This document shows, one piece after another, positions 1 to 9,442 of a stretch of DNA of 64,000 nucleotides. The translations under genes were made by a program, and so were the position numbers. The notes beneath the pieces are model-generated. The model did not search any database. It saw only the letters and a program-made list of their open reading frames with translations, and had not been told where the DNA came from. Source of the stretch: Vavraia culicis subsp. floridensis (lineage: Eukaryota; Microsporidia; Pleistophoridae); contig NW_007360605.1 in NCBI RefSeq assembly GCF_000192795.1, positions 134,485 to 198,484 on the forward strand. The letters are read 5' to 3'. Position 1 is the first letter of the stretch, and each line of letters starts with the position of its first letter.

Positions 1-344
1 ATAAGTAGTAAATATGACAGCATGTGAGGTTAGATTATTTTAAAAGTTTTGTTTTGTACGATCAGACAGAGTAACAAGTTTTTAGATTTGTACACCTTAC
101 AAAAACGGGAGTGTGTGCACAGTGTAATAGGTATATCATTGTATTTACGGTTTGCGAATCATTCAAATTAGTTTTTTGTTACAAAAAACAGATAAAATGA
201 TATCTTGTAAACAGAAATGGTTCACATCGTGTTGATAACGAAGTGATACTACGTTTTAGACAGAAAGAGCTCACATTATGCAGGTATAAGAACCCTTTTC
301 ACGTACCGCTTCAATTATACTTCCTGAACATACAACCAATGGTA
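1..344. other. Left-edge intergenic DNA
   Basis: AT-rich sequence downstream of the leftward gene that ends at 345. No coding frame, tRNA or repeat could be supported here. Confidence 0.6.
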
Positions 345-689
345 CTATTTGCTGTTTATTAGTATAAAAACATTTTTTTTCGTTTTTCGTTCCATGAAAT
401 CTTTCACATCTTCGTTAAGTCGCCAGTCAAACAACAAAAATACGATATCATCACCCTCAATCGTGCTATTAATCTCGTTCTTAACACTTTCATAGTCAAA
501 AACAAAATAATAGCTCATGTTCAATTCTATTAGCGTGTTGTATTTTAGTATGCCACCACAAAAATCAAAAATTATTACGGGCACATTGTAATGCTTGAGC
601 ATGTTTACCTTTCCTTCCAATGATGAGTTTTGTATTTTTCGTGCTATTATGTGCGTTTGTTGGGCGTATATGGACGTGATTTTGTGCAT
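345..689 (-). CDS. Probable V-type ATPase subunit F (Vma7-like)
   Basis: A 114-residue protein whose second half has the subunit F pattern: a hydrophobic strand (residues ~36-45), then FVFD, EGDDIVFLLFD, LNEDVKDFM and a final ILINSK. In the family the matching pieces are a DDI..LLI segment, a helix and an IPSK-type strand. Subunit F sits in the central stalk of the vacuolar proton pump between V1 and V0. The family is about 115-125 residues, but here the chain stops just after the SK, so the usual C-terminal helix is missing, while about 30 extra residues precede the first strand. The assignment rests on pattern rather than a strong signature. The divergent promoter shared with the next gene supports it being a real gene, and V-ATPase subunit d is encoded at 34.5 kb. 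An unrelated small alpha/beta protein remains possible. Confidence 0.5.
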   Translation of the reverse strand: MHKITSIYAQQTHIIARKIQNSSLEGKVNMLKHYNVPVIIFDFCGGILKYNTLIELNMSYYFVFDYESVKNEINSTIEGDDIVFLLFDWRLNEDVKDFMERKTKKNVFILINSK

Positions 690-718
690 ATTGCAATTTT
701 TATTAGCTAAGGGTTGAA
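690..718. promoter_or_regulatory. 29-bp shared divergent promoter
   Basis: Only 29 bases separate the two start codons. Read rightward the gap contains AATTTTTATTAG and then GGG. Read leftward it gives CCC, then AAAAATT next to the ATG. Both elements of the microsporidian start signal are thus present on one strand or the other and must serve both genes. Confidence 0.6.
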
Positions 719-1861
719 ATGACTATTTCCTCAGACATTGTTGTTGTTTATGAAGAGAAGAGGGAAAAGGTACATGGAAAGAAGGATGAAGAGAGGAAAG
801 GGAGGCGTTTTGCACATGATACAAATGTAAGTATGGAATGTGGCTGTCATAAATGCTTAAATAGCGGTTCAGAGGAGAAAATCGAACACTTTCCCGATGA
901 ACGTGTCAAGCGAAGGAGAAAGTGGAGTAATTCACCTGTAACTGCTAGAGAAGATGTTTCAAATCTTTCTATCAGTCTCTTAGATCTTCCCTTCAAGATA
1001 AGGGAGGATGACGACGAGAAAAACCTGCGGTACTTGAAAAGGTTCGAGGTTGGAGAAGTTAGCAAAATGAGGGATGATGAGCAAGGTGTTAACGAGGATA
1101 CAGTCATCAAACAAAACGTTGATGTAGAAAGTAACAATATTTTTAGCTGTGATGCAGGATCGGACACTGTTGATCCTGTATTTATACTGTACCACTTCTC
1201 AATTCCTGACATTCTAAAGAGGTACGGAAATGATCTCAAGTTGAACTTCAACTTTCATAATGAAAATTCGGTGATAATAAAAGACCTAGAATCTATGGCA
1301 GAAAGATCCTTTCCCGTCGTTAATTGCACCACTGAATTGAAAAACATGAGCAACTACAAAACCGAAAAGCTCATATTCCTGTACAATATGAAGAACCTCG
1401 AAAAAAATATAAGAAAAAAAGCGAAAGACAGCTATCTGTCCTCACTTGAGAAACGGACACTGTACCAGGATGCCAATGAGTTAACCACGGTAAAACAAGA
1501 CTTATTCAACTTCCAAATGGAGAACAGTTCCAACTTTATTTGTATAGAAAGCGCAAACGATTTATTAATAGCACTGAAGAATATCATACGCCACAAAGAA
1601 TCAGTGTTTGTACCGAAAGTAAAGAAATACACGGACAAGAACAAATTCCTAATGAACATGCTTGAATTTATACCCGGTATTTCTAAAAATGTGAGTCGTA
1701 CGATTGTTGACACGTACAAATCCCTGAGAGATATCGTAGAATGCGAGGATTTTAGTAAATTGAAAGTTTTTGATGATGAAGGCAGCAGTTTTAGACTGAT
1801 AGGAAAGAAACAAAGTGATTTGATCAGGGATGTTCTCAGCAAAGAACAGCCACTGAGTTGA
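719..1861 (+). CDS. Eme1/Mms4-like non-catalytic partner of Mus81 (XPF family)
   Basis: A 380-residue protein. Residues ~1-140 are charged and low in complexity. Residues ~150-290 look like a degenerate XPF/Mus81 nuclease fold (strand VDPVFILYHF, strand KLIFLYNMKNLEK, strand NFICIESANDLLIAL). The C-terminus holds a helix-hairpin-helix unit starting near residue 314 with FIPGISKNVSRTIVD. The catalytic ERKxxxD motif of active XPF nucleases is absent, as expected for Eme1/Mms4, which pairs with Mus81 to cut branched DNA at stalled forks. It diverges from the neighbour at 345-689 over a 29-bp gap. ERCC1 or a FAAP24-like protein is the main alternative. The ATG follows AATTTTTATTAG and GGG. Confidence 0.6.
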   Translation: MTISSDIVVVYEEKREKVHGKKDEERKGRRFAHDTNVSMECGCHKCLNSGSEEKIEHFPDERVKRRRKWSNSPVTAREDVSNLSISLLDLPFKIREDDDEKNLRYLKRFEVGEVSKMRDDEQGVNEDTVIKQNVDVESNNIFSCDAGSDTVDPVFILYHFSIPDILKRYGNDLKLNFNFHNENSVIIKDLESMAERSFPVVNCTTELKNMSNYKTEKLIFLYNMKNLEKNIRKKAKDSYLSSLEKRTLYQDANELTTVKQDLFNFQMENSSNFICIESANDLLIALKNIIRHKESVFVPKVKKYTDKNKFLMNMLEFIPGISKNVSRTIVDTYKSLRDIVECEDFSKLKVFDDEGSSFRLIGKKQSDLIRDVLSKEQPLS

Positions 1862-3139
1862 ACAGTTGAATGCTAAATATGTTGTGATCGTTCATCATGT
1901 AAAAGTGCGATATGCTGTAATAAAATGGTTTTTAGACTTTTCTTAGACACTACCAAGTGCTAACATACTTTTGCTGCAGCGCAGTACTGGGTTGAATGAC
2001 TACTCCACGATGGCATGTACACCAACAGTTGATTAAACTCCTTACCCCTCAACCTATCAATATTTCAATCATTTCTTAAAATACCTTTCATCACTCATTG
2101 TTACCATCTCTGGTCAAAGCTATCCCACTTATTGGTCATAACACATTATTTCAAGGAGCAGCTGTACGTATCTCTCTTCATTTCCTGAGAACATCGGTTA
2201 GAACTAAAGAAGCTTTTCAAATGTGTCTGAGATACCTGAATACGATAGAATATGAGACAAGATGCACGCCACAAACATATAACACAAGAAATACATACTA
2301 TTCATTCCATTGAACAAGCGTACTTCACAATCAAAGCTTTTTAATTTATATTTTTATCAGTTCAACAGATCGCTTCATGATGATGCCGTTTTATAATCAG
2401 CGCAAAAACTGTTCATGGTTACGAATTTAAATATTAAATTTGTGAATGATGAACTGTGCAAGAGCTGAATAGTTAAATCTATTGGTTGTTAAGACAAGCA
2501 TTGTATAGCAACTGTGCCCCTTTTCTTTGCAAGTACGTTTATTACCACCTCATACCAATCAGCAGTGCTTATTCGAACTGTTTGTGTTTGAATTGTTTTT
2601 TTATTTTCTGGTACGCTCGTTCTCCTTTTTTATTACCAACCATTTCATAATGAGTTGCAGCTGCAGAAATGGCAAATTTTACTTAACTCCCTAATCATTT
2701 CTGATATTGGCACAAACAACCGCATAATTTCTTGCCCGTTGTCCTTGAATGTGCTCTCACAACGTGTTACAAATTTAATAACCGTTCATTAAACCGATTC
2801 GCATGCATCCTATACGGCGTAATTAGCTCTATTAATCATAAATATCGTAGTTACGGGCAGCACCATCATTATAGGCACGTATACACAACAAATATTCCCT
2901 TGCTTCTCGAACCGAGAACAACTCCTTTTATGCAACACTCAAAATAACACGTGTTTGAGCAAAAAATTGCATTCTTCACTTTTCAGTTTAGTTCCATATT
3001 TTGCCATAAGAAACTTTTATCGGTCTAAATTTGTCCAATGAATATGATCTGCTTGGTGTTATCAGCATCTTATCACGTCTCCTCAGTGCACTAAATTCGA
3101 TCAATTGTAATAATGGAATAAATTTGGCAGCCCCTTTTT
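1862..3139. other. Intergenic, no supported gene
   Basis: AT-rich DNA. The open frames of about 70 codons begin at non-ATG codons, have no start signal and no recognisable content. The last bases (AAATTT at ~3119, CCCC at ~3132) belong to the promoter of the next gene. Confidence 0.6.
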
Positions 3140-3754
3140 ATGGTAGTACGAGCTCGTCCGTCAATTCGAAGGAAGATCCAAAAATCGTCAGTGCTTAATA
3201 CAGCCATAAGTGACTGGATGAACGCCCACACCTTGAGTCCGATAGCAACAACAGATGCCAATTTTATCGGACCAACTATCGTTGAAATACTGTACACCCT
3301 GGTGTACGCTCTGATCCTGGTCATTTTTATATACCTGGTCAAAACATTGGACTTCTCATTCACGATGTGCCTTGCACCGGTGTTCATTTTTTCAAATGCT
3401 ATGATATTTGTTCTGGTGTACACCTCGTTTTTTAAAGACAGTTACACCAATAGAGCGTATTACAGCTTGGGAATATATCAGACAGTTTATATTTGGGTGT
3501 TGTGGGTTCTCAACAGCATTGTGCACTCGTTCATTGCTAATTGTAACGTGCAGCGCTGTTTTACGAGCGTGTTTATAATTATGTATTCGATGCTGACGTG
3601 CTTCTTTATTGATAAGCACTTTGAATACAAGTACATCGAACGGGATAGAAAGTCTGTGTTTGTGTTTAGATTGGTTACTTGTGCATGCAGTTTTTTCTTT
3701 GGTATTCTATTTTTGGCATTTACCACACTGGTCAATCTATTCAATTTCTATTAA
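3140..3754 (+). CDS. Five-helix integral membrane protein of unknown function
   Basis: A 204-residue protein with a basic N-terminal stretch (residues 1-13, RARPSIRRK) and about five hydrophobic helices at residues ~48-70, 74-98, 109-128, 139-157 and 172-198. There is no cleavable signal peptide, so the first helix probably acts as the signal anchor. No transporter or enzyme motif was recognised. The start is well supported: AAATTT and CCCC lie within 25 bases of the ATG. The last codons and the stop lie inside the first copy of a 51-bp tandem duplication, so the C-terminus (LFNFY) is encoded by repeated DNA. The function is unknown. Confidence 0.75.
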   Translation: MVVRARPSIRRKIQKSSVLNTAISDWMNAHTLSPIATTDANFIGPTIVEILYTLVYALILVIFIYLVKTLDFSFTMCLAPVFIFSNAMIFVLVYTSFFKDSYTNRAYYSLGIYQTVYIWVLWVLNSIVHSFIANCNVQRCFTSVFIIMYSMLTCFFIDKHFEYKYIERDRKSVFVFRLVTCACSFFFGILFLAFTTLVNLFNFY

Positions 3755-3840
3755 ATTTGCAGTTTTATAATAATTTTAAATATCAATCTATTCAATTTCT
3801 ATTAAATTTGCAGTTTTATAATAATTTTAAATATCAATCT
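3732..3840. repeat. 51-bp tandem duplication across a stop codon
   Basis: Two perfect 51-bp copies (3732-3782 and 3783-3833) and the first 7 bases of a third. The first copy contains the stop codon of the membrane protein gene at 3752-3754, so the duplication arose across the gene's 3' end. Confidence 0.95.
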
Positions 3841-4347
3841 CCGCAATTTTTATCGTTTAAACAATCCCATATTTCAATATTAAATAATGCATCCTCTTAA
3901 ATAGCAACGTACAACAGGTTCTGTTTCATTGGCATAATTTGTTCAGACCAAGGATAAAAAACACGTTCATCAATGCTAACGTTAAACAAAAGTTCTTTCT
4001 ACAACAGCAAAGACATCAATATTCGATTGGTTGCTGTAAAGTTGTGGTTAGCCACTTATAAATTGGTAATTTAGCACGATCCTTAGCAATTTACCAGCTA
4101 ATAATTACATTAAAGATAAAACGTAGATTAATATTCTACATAAAGACTAGCAATCGCATCAAGCACGAGCATTGTTTTATCATTTCTTGGTGCCGACATC
4201 TGCACCTATTATAAATGCTGTTTACAGAGGTATTTCTGTTCAATGTTGGAATGAAATGGTATTGATCTCAACAATGAACACTGCATCTCCATGTTAACAA
4301 TAATTAAATTGTTCTTCAATATTTTCATCTTTCTTTTAAAATATGTT

Positions 4348-4499
4348 TGCTCATCCCACCACTACACAACAATAATTGCTCATCCCACCACTCCACAACA
4401 ATAATTGCTCATCTCACCACTCCACAACAATAATTGCTCATCCCACCATCCTACAGCAATAATTGCTCATCCCACCACTCCACCATCCTACAACAATAG
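4348..4499. repeat. 29-bp minisatellite, about five units
   Basis: Units start at 4348, 4377, 4406, 4435 and 4464 with the consensus core TGCTCATCCCACCACTCCAC followed by AACAATAAT. The last unit is longer and contains a partial internal duplication. Copies differ by single bases. Confidence 0.95.
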
Positions 4500-4791
4500 C
4501 TAAATCTTTATTCAAGCACCACGTGTCCACTACTTCAATCAGAGTAATCTTTTGATAAGTACTTGCTTTGTTAATCGTTTCAATTCCTGGTGATATGGCC
4601 CTTGACACTACTACCATGTGGTATTTGTAGCTGAGATAGTAGTGCGGTGAAAAAGTCTTTCTTTTAATGCCGTAGCAAAAGAATAATTCGGTGGATGAAA
4701 TGGTCTTAATAGCAAGTTCTATACGAATCGTTGGTATTGGTAAGTAACGAGATAAGCATACTCTCTCATAAAAATGACCTGATCTGTACAT
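4438..4791 (-). CDS. Doubtful hypothetical ORF ending in the minisatellite
   Basis: Taken from the first ATG, a 117-residue frame opens with MYRSGHFYERVCLSRYLP and has a mixed hydrophobic/polar composition. Its last ~20 residues are encoded by the 29-bp repeat. An AAATATTT block lies about 10 bases before the ATG, but there is no C-run and no recognised domain. It may be chance or the remains of a gene. Confidence 0.2.
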   Translation of the reverse strand: MYRSGHFYERVCLSRYLPIPTIRIELAIKTISSTELFFCYGIKRKTFSPHYYLSYKYHMVVVSRAISPGIETINKASTYQKITLIEVVDTWCLNKDLAIVVGWWSGGMSNYCCRMVG

Positions 4792-5063
4792 CAAAGCATT
4801 AAATATTTGTTCCAAAGTGCAATCCCTTCTTTATCCGCTAAGCTACCTTAAAGTGCAGTAAACATATCAAAGATACATCCTGCACTACAAAATATCATCT
4901 TTTCTTTCTTGCATAACAAGCACCTTCAATTACTAACACATACGTAACTACAACATGCCATTAATATTTTACGGTTCATTCAGCACACACCTAATAATTT
5001 TCTTGATGTGTTTTGATCTACCATAATATGTTCAGTCTCTGATGTATGATGGCTCGTTTTCCT

Positions 5064-5089
5064 ATTTTAAAATTTTTGCCCTGCAAAAA
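5064..5089 (+). promoter_or_regulatory. AAATTT + CCC start signal of MCM5
   Basis: AAATTTTTGCCC followed by TGCAAAAA leads directly into the ATG at 5090. This arrangement decides the start over the upstream in-frame ATG at 5042, which has no such signal. Confidence 0.65.
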
Positions 5090-7009
5090 ATGTCATACCA
5101 AGACAATACCGTGACATCAGCGGACCTTCTCTCAAGCGATGTGCCCATGGACAAAGAGGAGGTCAAAAAGCAGTTTCAAGTGTTCTTGTCGAGTTTCTCA
5201 ATAAATAACCAGTACATATACAGGAACAGAAAAACTGTACAGCTAGCTCATCTGGCAGTGTTTGACCAGGCTTTGTACAACAAATTTCTGGCAAGACCAA
5301 GAGAATTTGTTGATCTTGTTGATGGCTACGAGTTTGTAAGCGAAAAATCCTTCGATTTAATACGCAGTTTGGACGCAAGCAAGGCTAACAGGATTGTACG
5401 GGTGCGTGGTATCGTAACAAGTGTGAGCAATGTGCATGCAAAGCCTTTAACGCTGTATTTAACATGTAAGAGCTGTTTGGTTGTTAAGGAAGTGGTGGAC
5501 GTGATACCGCGAAGCTGTCCGAATGGTTGCATGTTTGAGCCATTTATCATAGTGCCGGAGAAAAGCAGGGTGGTGGACACACAATCACTGAAGGTGCAGG
5601 AAGACTTTGATGATGTGCCAAGCAACGAAATACCGAGGCATTGTACGGCTGTTGTAAACAATGCGTTGTGTAGCTGTGAGCTGGTGCCTGGCAGCAACAT
5701 CGTTTTCACAGGGATACTGCTGGTCAAGAGTTCTAGAACAGGTTCCATTCCGTTCATACGAATTATAGGAATTGAAAAGGACGTGGCAAAACAGAAGAGC
5801 TTTACAGAAGAGGAAATTCACAGGTTCAAATCGTTCCATTTCTTTGATAACCTGCAGAAGATCATTGCACCGAACATAGCGGGACACGATGATGTTAAGA
5901 AAGCGATCGCATGTCTACTGTTTGGTGGTACCAGGCGTGTTAAAAACGGTGTAGCTCTGCGAGGAGACATAAATGTTCTTTTGCTTGGCGATCCCGGTGT
6001 TGCCAAGAGTCAAATGCTCAAGTTCACATCTCAGATTGCGCCCATTTCGGTTTATACGTCTGGAAAAGGAAGCAGTGCGGCTGGTCTTACGGCGACCGTG
6101 GTGCGTAGCTCGACAGGTGAGTACACGCTCGAGGGTGGTGCGCTGGTTCTGAGTGACATGGGTGTGTGCTGCATCGACGAGTTTGACAAAATGGATGAGT
6201 TTGATCGGGTGGCGATTCACGAGGCAATGGAACAGCAGACCGTGTCGATAGCTAAAGCAGGGATCACAACGGTTCTTAATACACGAGCAGCTGTACTCGC
6301 AGCAGCAAATCCGAAATTTGGTCGATACGATGATCTGAAAGCACCAGCAGAGAATATCGAGTTCGGGAGCACGATCCTCTCTCGCTTTGATTGCATATTC
6401 ATACTTAAAGATGAGAAGCGAATGGATCGGGACATTGCACTGGCCAAGCATATTCTTGACGTGAATACAAATGTGAGTATTGATGGCACGCAGTACGACA
6501 CAGAATTTATAAAACGATACATAACGTATGCTAAATCGATATCACCTGAGCTGGACGCGCAGGCAAAGCTGAGGATCAAAAACTTCTACATCAAGGCGCG
6601 ACAGGCCGTGCATTCCCACAGCAAAAAAGAATGTTCTATTCCGATCACGGTTCGTCAGTTGGAGGCCGTAATAAGAATAAGCGAGGCGTTCGCAAGAATG
6701 TCCCTGAGTACAAGGGTGTTACCAGAGCATGTAGATGAGGCTATCCACCTTTTCCGCGTGTCCACAATGAATGCGGTCAATGATGGGCATTATCTTGATG
6801 GAATGCTCCGTTCTGATGTGATGTCGAAGGTGCGAACCATGGCGGACCGTATCCTGAAAATGCTAAGCATTGGAAACGCGCATAGCATTGCAGCGCTTGC
6901 CGAGCATTTTGGCGAGAAGGACGTTGTTGGACAGGCTGTTACTTACTTGGTACGAAAGGATAAATTGGCATTACGAGACAGAGGACGAGTTGTTATTAGG
7001 ATGCCGTGA
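5090..7009 (+). CDS. MCM5: DNA replication licensing factor MCM5
   Basis: A 639-residue AAA+ helicase subunit of the MCM2-7 ring, which unwinds DNA at replication forks. The N-terminal region carries a C-x2-C-x16-C-x3-C zinc motif (TCKSC ... SCPNGC). Walker A is GDPGVAKSQ at about residue 300, Walker B is CIDEFDKM, and the arginine-finger SRFD follows. The stretches ACLLFGG, YTSGKGSSAAGLTA and EAMEQQTVSIAKAGITT, with PTILSRFD replaced by STILSRFD, fit MCM5 best. A C-terminal winged-helix region is present (DRILKMLSIGNAHSIAALAE). At 639 residues it is shorter than the ~730-775 of yeast or human MCM5, mostly through trimmed termini. MCM6 lies at the right edge of the window. An upstream in-frame ATG (5042) would add 16 unsupported residues. 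Confidence 0.95.
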   Translation: MSYQDNTVTSADLLSSDVPMDKEEVKKQFQVFLSSFSINNQYIYRNRKTVQLAHLAVFDQALYNKFLARPREFVDLVDGYEFVSEKSFDLIRSLDASKANRIVRVRGIVTSVSNVHAKPLTLYLTCKSCLVVKEVVDVIPRSCPNGCMFEPFIIVPEKSRVVDTQSLKVQEDFDDVPSNEIPRHCTAVVNNALCSCELVPGSNIVFTGILLVKSSRTGSIPFIRIIGIEKDVAKQKSFTEEEIHRFKSFHFFDNLQKIIAPNIAGHDDVKKAIACLLFGGTRRVKNGVALRGDINVLLLGDPGVAKSQMLKFTSQIAPISVYTSGKGSSAAGLTATVVRSSTGEYTLEGGALVLSDMGVCCIDEFDKMDEFDRVAIHEAMEQQTVSIAKAGITTVLNTRAAVLAAANPKFGRYDDLKAPAENIEFGSTILSRFDCIFILKDEKRMDRDIALAKHILDVNTNVSIDGTQYDTEFIKRYITYAKSISPELDAQAKLRIKNFYIKARQAVHSHSKKECSIPITVRQLEAVIRISEAFARMSLSTRVLPEHVDEAIHLFRVSTMNAVNDGHYLDGMLRSDVMSKVRTMADRILKMLSIGNAHSIAALAEHFGEKDVVGQAVTYLVRKDKLALRDRGRVVIRMP

Positions 7010-7312
7010 TTGCTTTATTATTTAGTGGGAAAATGTTCTAGAACAGCAATACGGTTTGCATAAATGGTTAAGCATAATCTACAGTTAAAATAAATTATGG
7101 AGTCTTTGAACAGTTTTCTTCCCACAAAAATGCTTTAAATGTTGCCTTCTGGTTGTAAGACCTTCTACAAAATTTATCGCAGGATGGCAACAAATCGTGA
7201 TTAATGAACATCCCTAATACCAAGTTTGGTCAAATAATGGAAATTATGAATTTACTTCAATCAGGATTACTTACGGTACGCCACGTTGAACACTGCCCAC
7301 ATGTAAAACCAT
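7010..7312. other. Convergent intergenic spacer
   Basis: Three hundred bases between the 3' ends of MCM5 and the leftward methyltransferase gene. Only 3' sequence is expected and nothing further is visible. Confidence 0.6.
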
Positions 7313-9442
7313 TTATTCTAGTCTTACCAGGTGGTAAAGCACCTCAACCTTGTTATTACCGGGAAACATATCAAAAGCATATGTTCCTACCACGGTAAAC
7401 CCTGATTTGTACGCCTTTGATTCTTTTCTTGTCAAATCTTTGATATTGCCTATGCTTTGGTTGTAATCGCATGAAATGTAGAACAACTCATCTACGGCAG
7501 TGCATTCTCGTAGCTTTTTGATCAAGCGCTTGTTCACGCCTGCACGGGGCGGGTCTAGCACCACGGTGATGTTTTTCTCGGTGCTTACCGTTTCATCTAT
7601 GCTTGTGGTGTGCACTGCAACTGAATTAGTTGTGCCCGCACTACCATCGATCATTCTTACCGCACTCTTATTCGCAATTTTCTTGCCATTGCTGGGAATA
7701 TCGATCGCATCTGCCAGATCCTGTCCGTTTACTGCACCACCCATCTCATTTTCATCCTTCCCGTTACTTTTTTCTACTTCTTTACCGTTTACGCCCGTAT
7801 CACAGGCACCACCCACCTCATTTTCATCCTTCCCTTCCAAAATCCTACGGGCTATTTCCGAAATACTCACCGTATTAACATCCACCCCCATAATCCTGCA
7901 ATTCTCCACCCCGTTAAAATTCCTATTTACGCCAAAATCCTTCACGCACTCAGGATTGTTTTCAATGCCTATCACCTCTTCAAAATCACTACACAGCATC
8001 ATTCCAAGTACCAAGGAACCACAGCACAGATCTATCAGGTACGGGTTATTCTTCTTCTCCATTTTTATCCGTTTGATCATGGCCTGCAACATTTCAATGT
8101 TAGTTTGGAAGAACGAGAAAAATGAAATTTTGAATTTCAGGTTATGAATGTGCTGGAAGAGATGCGATGCTCCCTTCACGAGAAATGATGGGCCGGGTGA
8201 AATGCCTTCGAATTTGGTGCGGTTGAATGCAAATGACACGTTAGCGAACGGCAGACCTGTAAGAAACTCGTAGAGTTTTAGCACGTGCTCATCAGGGCAC
8301 GGTTTAAAAAGCGTGAAGAAACGCTCAGTGCTAACGTCCAGCTGATTGGCACTGCTTTCCGCATTTTCTCGCCGTTCACTGCACACCTGTTCTTCTCTTC
8401 TCTCGTTAGACCCATCAATATCCACCAGCACCAAATGTTCGTTGCCATTTACCACCCTGACCTTCATCATTCTGAGATATCCCGTCCCTTTTTCCCTATC
8501 ATACACCATCCATCCGTGTTTATCCACCATTTCATTGACCAAGTCAATTTGTTGCCTCAATTCACCGATGAACTCTACGTTCGTGCACTCGTAGCACAAA
8601 TTTTTGTTGTCCCGGAAGGACTGCCCCCTAAAACCAACACGCGGTCTTCCCTCAGCGTTGAACCCAAAAACGAACTCAAAATTGTTACGCTGCGTGTTCA
8701 CGGGCGAGACCAATTCTTTGGCAGGCGGAAGTGCGTTCTTCTCCAAAAAGCTGTTCAAGTTACTCAGTTTCATAGACCGCTGGATCTCCTTGGTATGTCT
8801 CCAAAGAGGAGTGACGATGTCTCTGATGTCTTCTATGATGATTGATGGCCTTGTTTTTCTCTGCCGTTCTTCTATTTGTTTCAGCGTTATGACGTTCTTT
8901 CCAATTTTGATCTCCTTTTTACACAGGAACGCAAATATTTTCACGTCTAACTCATCATTTTGTCCATTTCCACAACCACCAATACGCTCAACCACAACAC
9001 TTTGCACGTCATTTATTTGTTTATTGTTGCTGGAATCGTTCTCCGTATTACCTACCAGCACGCTACTTCTTTCCATATCCTGAATATTATCCTTGTTTGT
9101 CAAAATGACACCGTTCGAATTGTCATCCTCTAGCGCATTGTTCGCATCTTTGTGTGCCCAGTCCTCTCTTGATTCCGATTCATCTCCAACTTTACAAACA
9201 TCTTGCACTCCTTCCGCAAGAAGATGATCGTGCTCGTTGCCAGCATCATAAGCCTGCCCATCCTTGCCCCGTATCTCTTCGCTCAATTCCTCTTTATTGC
9301 GTATTCTCAAGTAACCAACTGCTTTTCCCGGTTTGAACGCCAATTTCAAGTATTTTCTACCAATTCCCAAATCATTCGTTATAGAATCAAACAATAGCCG
9401 ATATGATGCGTAACGAGGGATATTCTTTACGAGCAGCAGCAT
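7313..9442 (-). CDS. tRNA (uracil-5-)-methyltransferase, TRMT2A-like (RRM + TrmA domain)
   Basis: A 709-residue S-adenosylmethionine-dependent enzyme of the TrmA/Trm2 family, which makes m5U in tRNA. Residues ~2-60 look like an RRM (LLLVKNIPRYASYRLLF ... AVGYLRIRNKEE), as in animal TRMT2A. The catalytic half has the SAM loop LIDLCCGSLVLGM, the DPPRAG motif, the nucleophile in FYISCDYNQ (Cys658) and the terminal DMFPGNNKVEVL, matching the family's MFP..HVE end. About 95 hydrophilic residues interrupt the Rossmann fold just before DPPRAG, including two GKDENE.GGA units. A second low-complexity stretch follows the RRM (~60-170). The ATG lies behind CCCC and AAATTT. All catalytic residues are present, so it is probably active. 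Confidence 0.88.
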   Translation of the reverse strand: MLLLVKNIPRYASYRLLFDSITNDLGIGRKYLKLAFKPGKAVGYLRIRNKEELSEEIRGKDGQAYDAGNEHDHLLAEGVQDVCKVGDESESREDWAHKDANNALEDDNSNGVILTNKDNIQDMERSSVLVGNTENDSSNNKQINDVQSVVVERIGGCGNGQNDELDVKIFAFLCKKEIKIGKNVITLKQIEERQRKTRPSIIIEDIRDIVTPLWRHTKEIQRSMKLSNLNSFLEKNALPPAKELVSPVNTQRNNFEFVFGFNAEGRPRVGFRGQSFRDNKNLCYECTNVEFIGELRQQIDLVNEMVDKHGWMVYDREKGTGYLRMMKVRVVNGNEHLVLVDIDGSNERREEQVCSERRENAESSANQLDVSTERFFTLFKPCPDEHVLKLYEFLTGLPFANVSFAFNRTKFEGISPGPSFLVKGASHLFQHIHNLKFKISFFSFFQTNIEMLQAMIKRIKMEKKNNPYLIDLCCGSLVLGMMLCSDFEEVIGIENNPECVKDFGVNRNFNGVENCRIMGVDVNTVSISEIARRILEGKDENEVGGACDTGVNGKEVEKSNGKDENEMGGAVNGQDLADAIDIPSNGKKIANKSAVRMIDGSAGTTNSVAVHTTSIDETVSTEKNITVVLDPPRAGVNKRLIKKLRECTAVDELFYISCDYNQSIGNIKDLTRKESKAYKSGFTVVGTYAFDMFPGNNKVEVLYHLVRLE

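Larger units (their letters stand above)
3841..5063. other. Intergenic with a minisatellite and one weak ORF
   Basis: AT-rich DNA before MCM5. It holds the 29-bp minisatellite at 4348-4499 and a doubtful leftward ORF (4438-4791). Nothing else was recognised. Confidence 0.5.
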
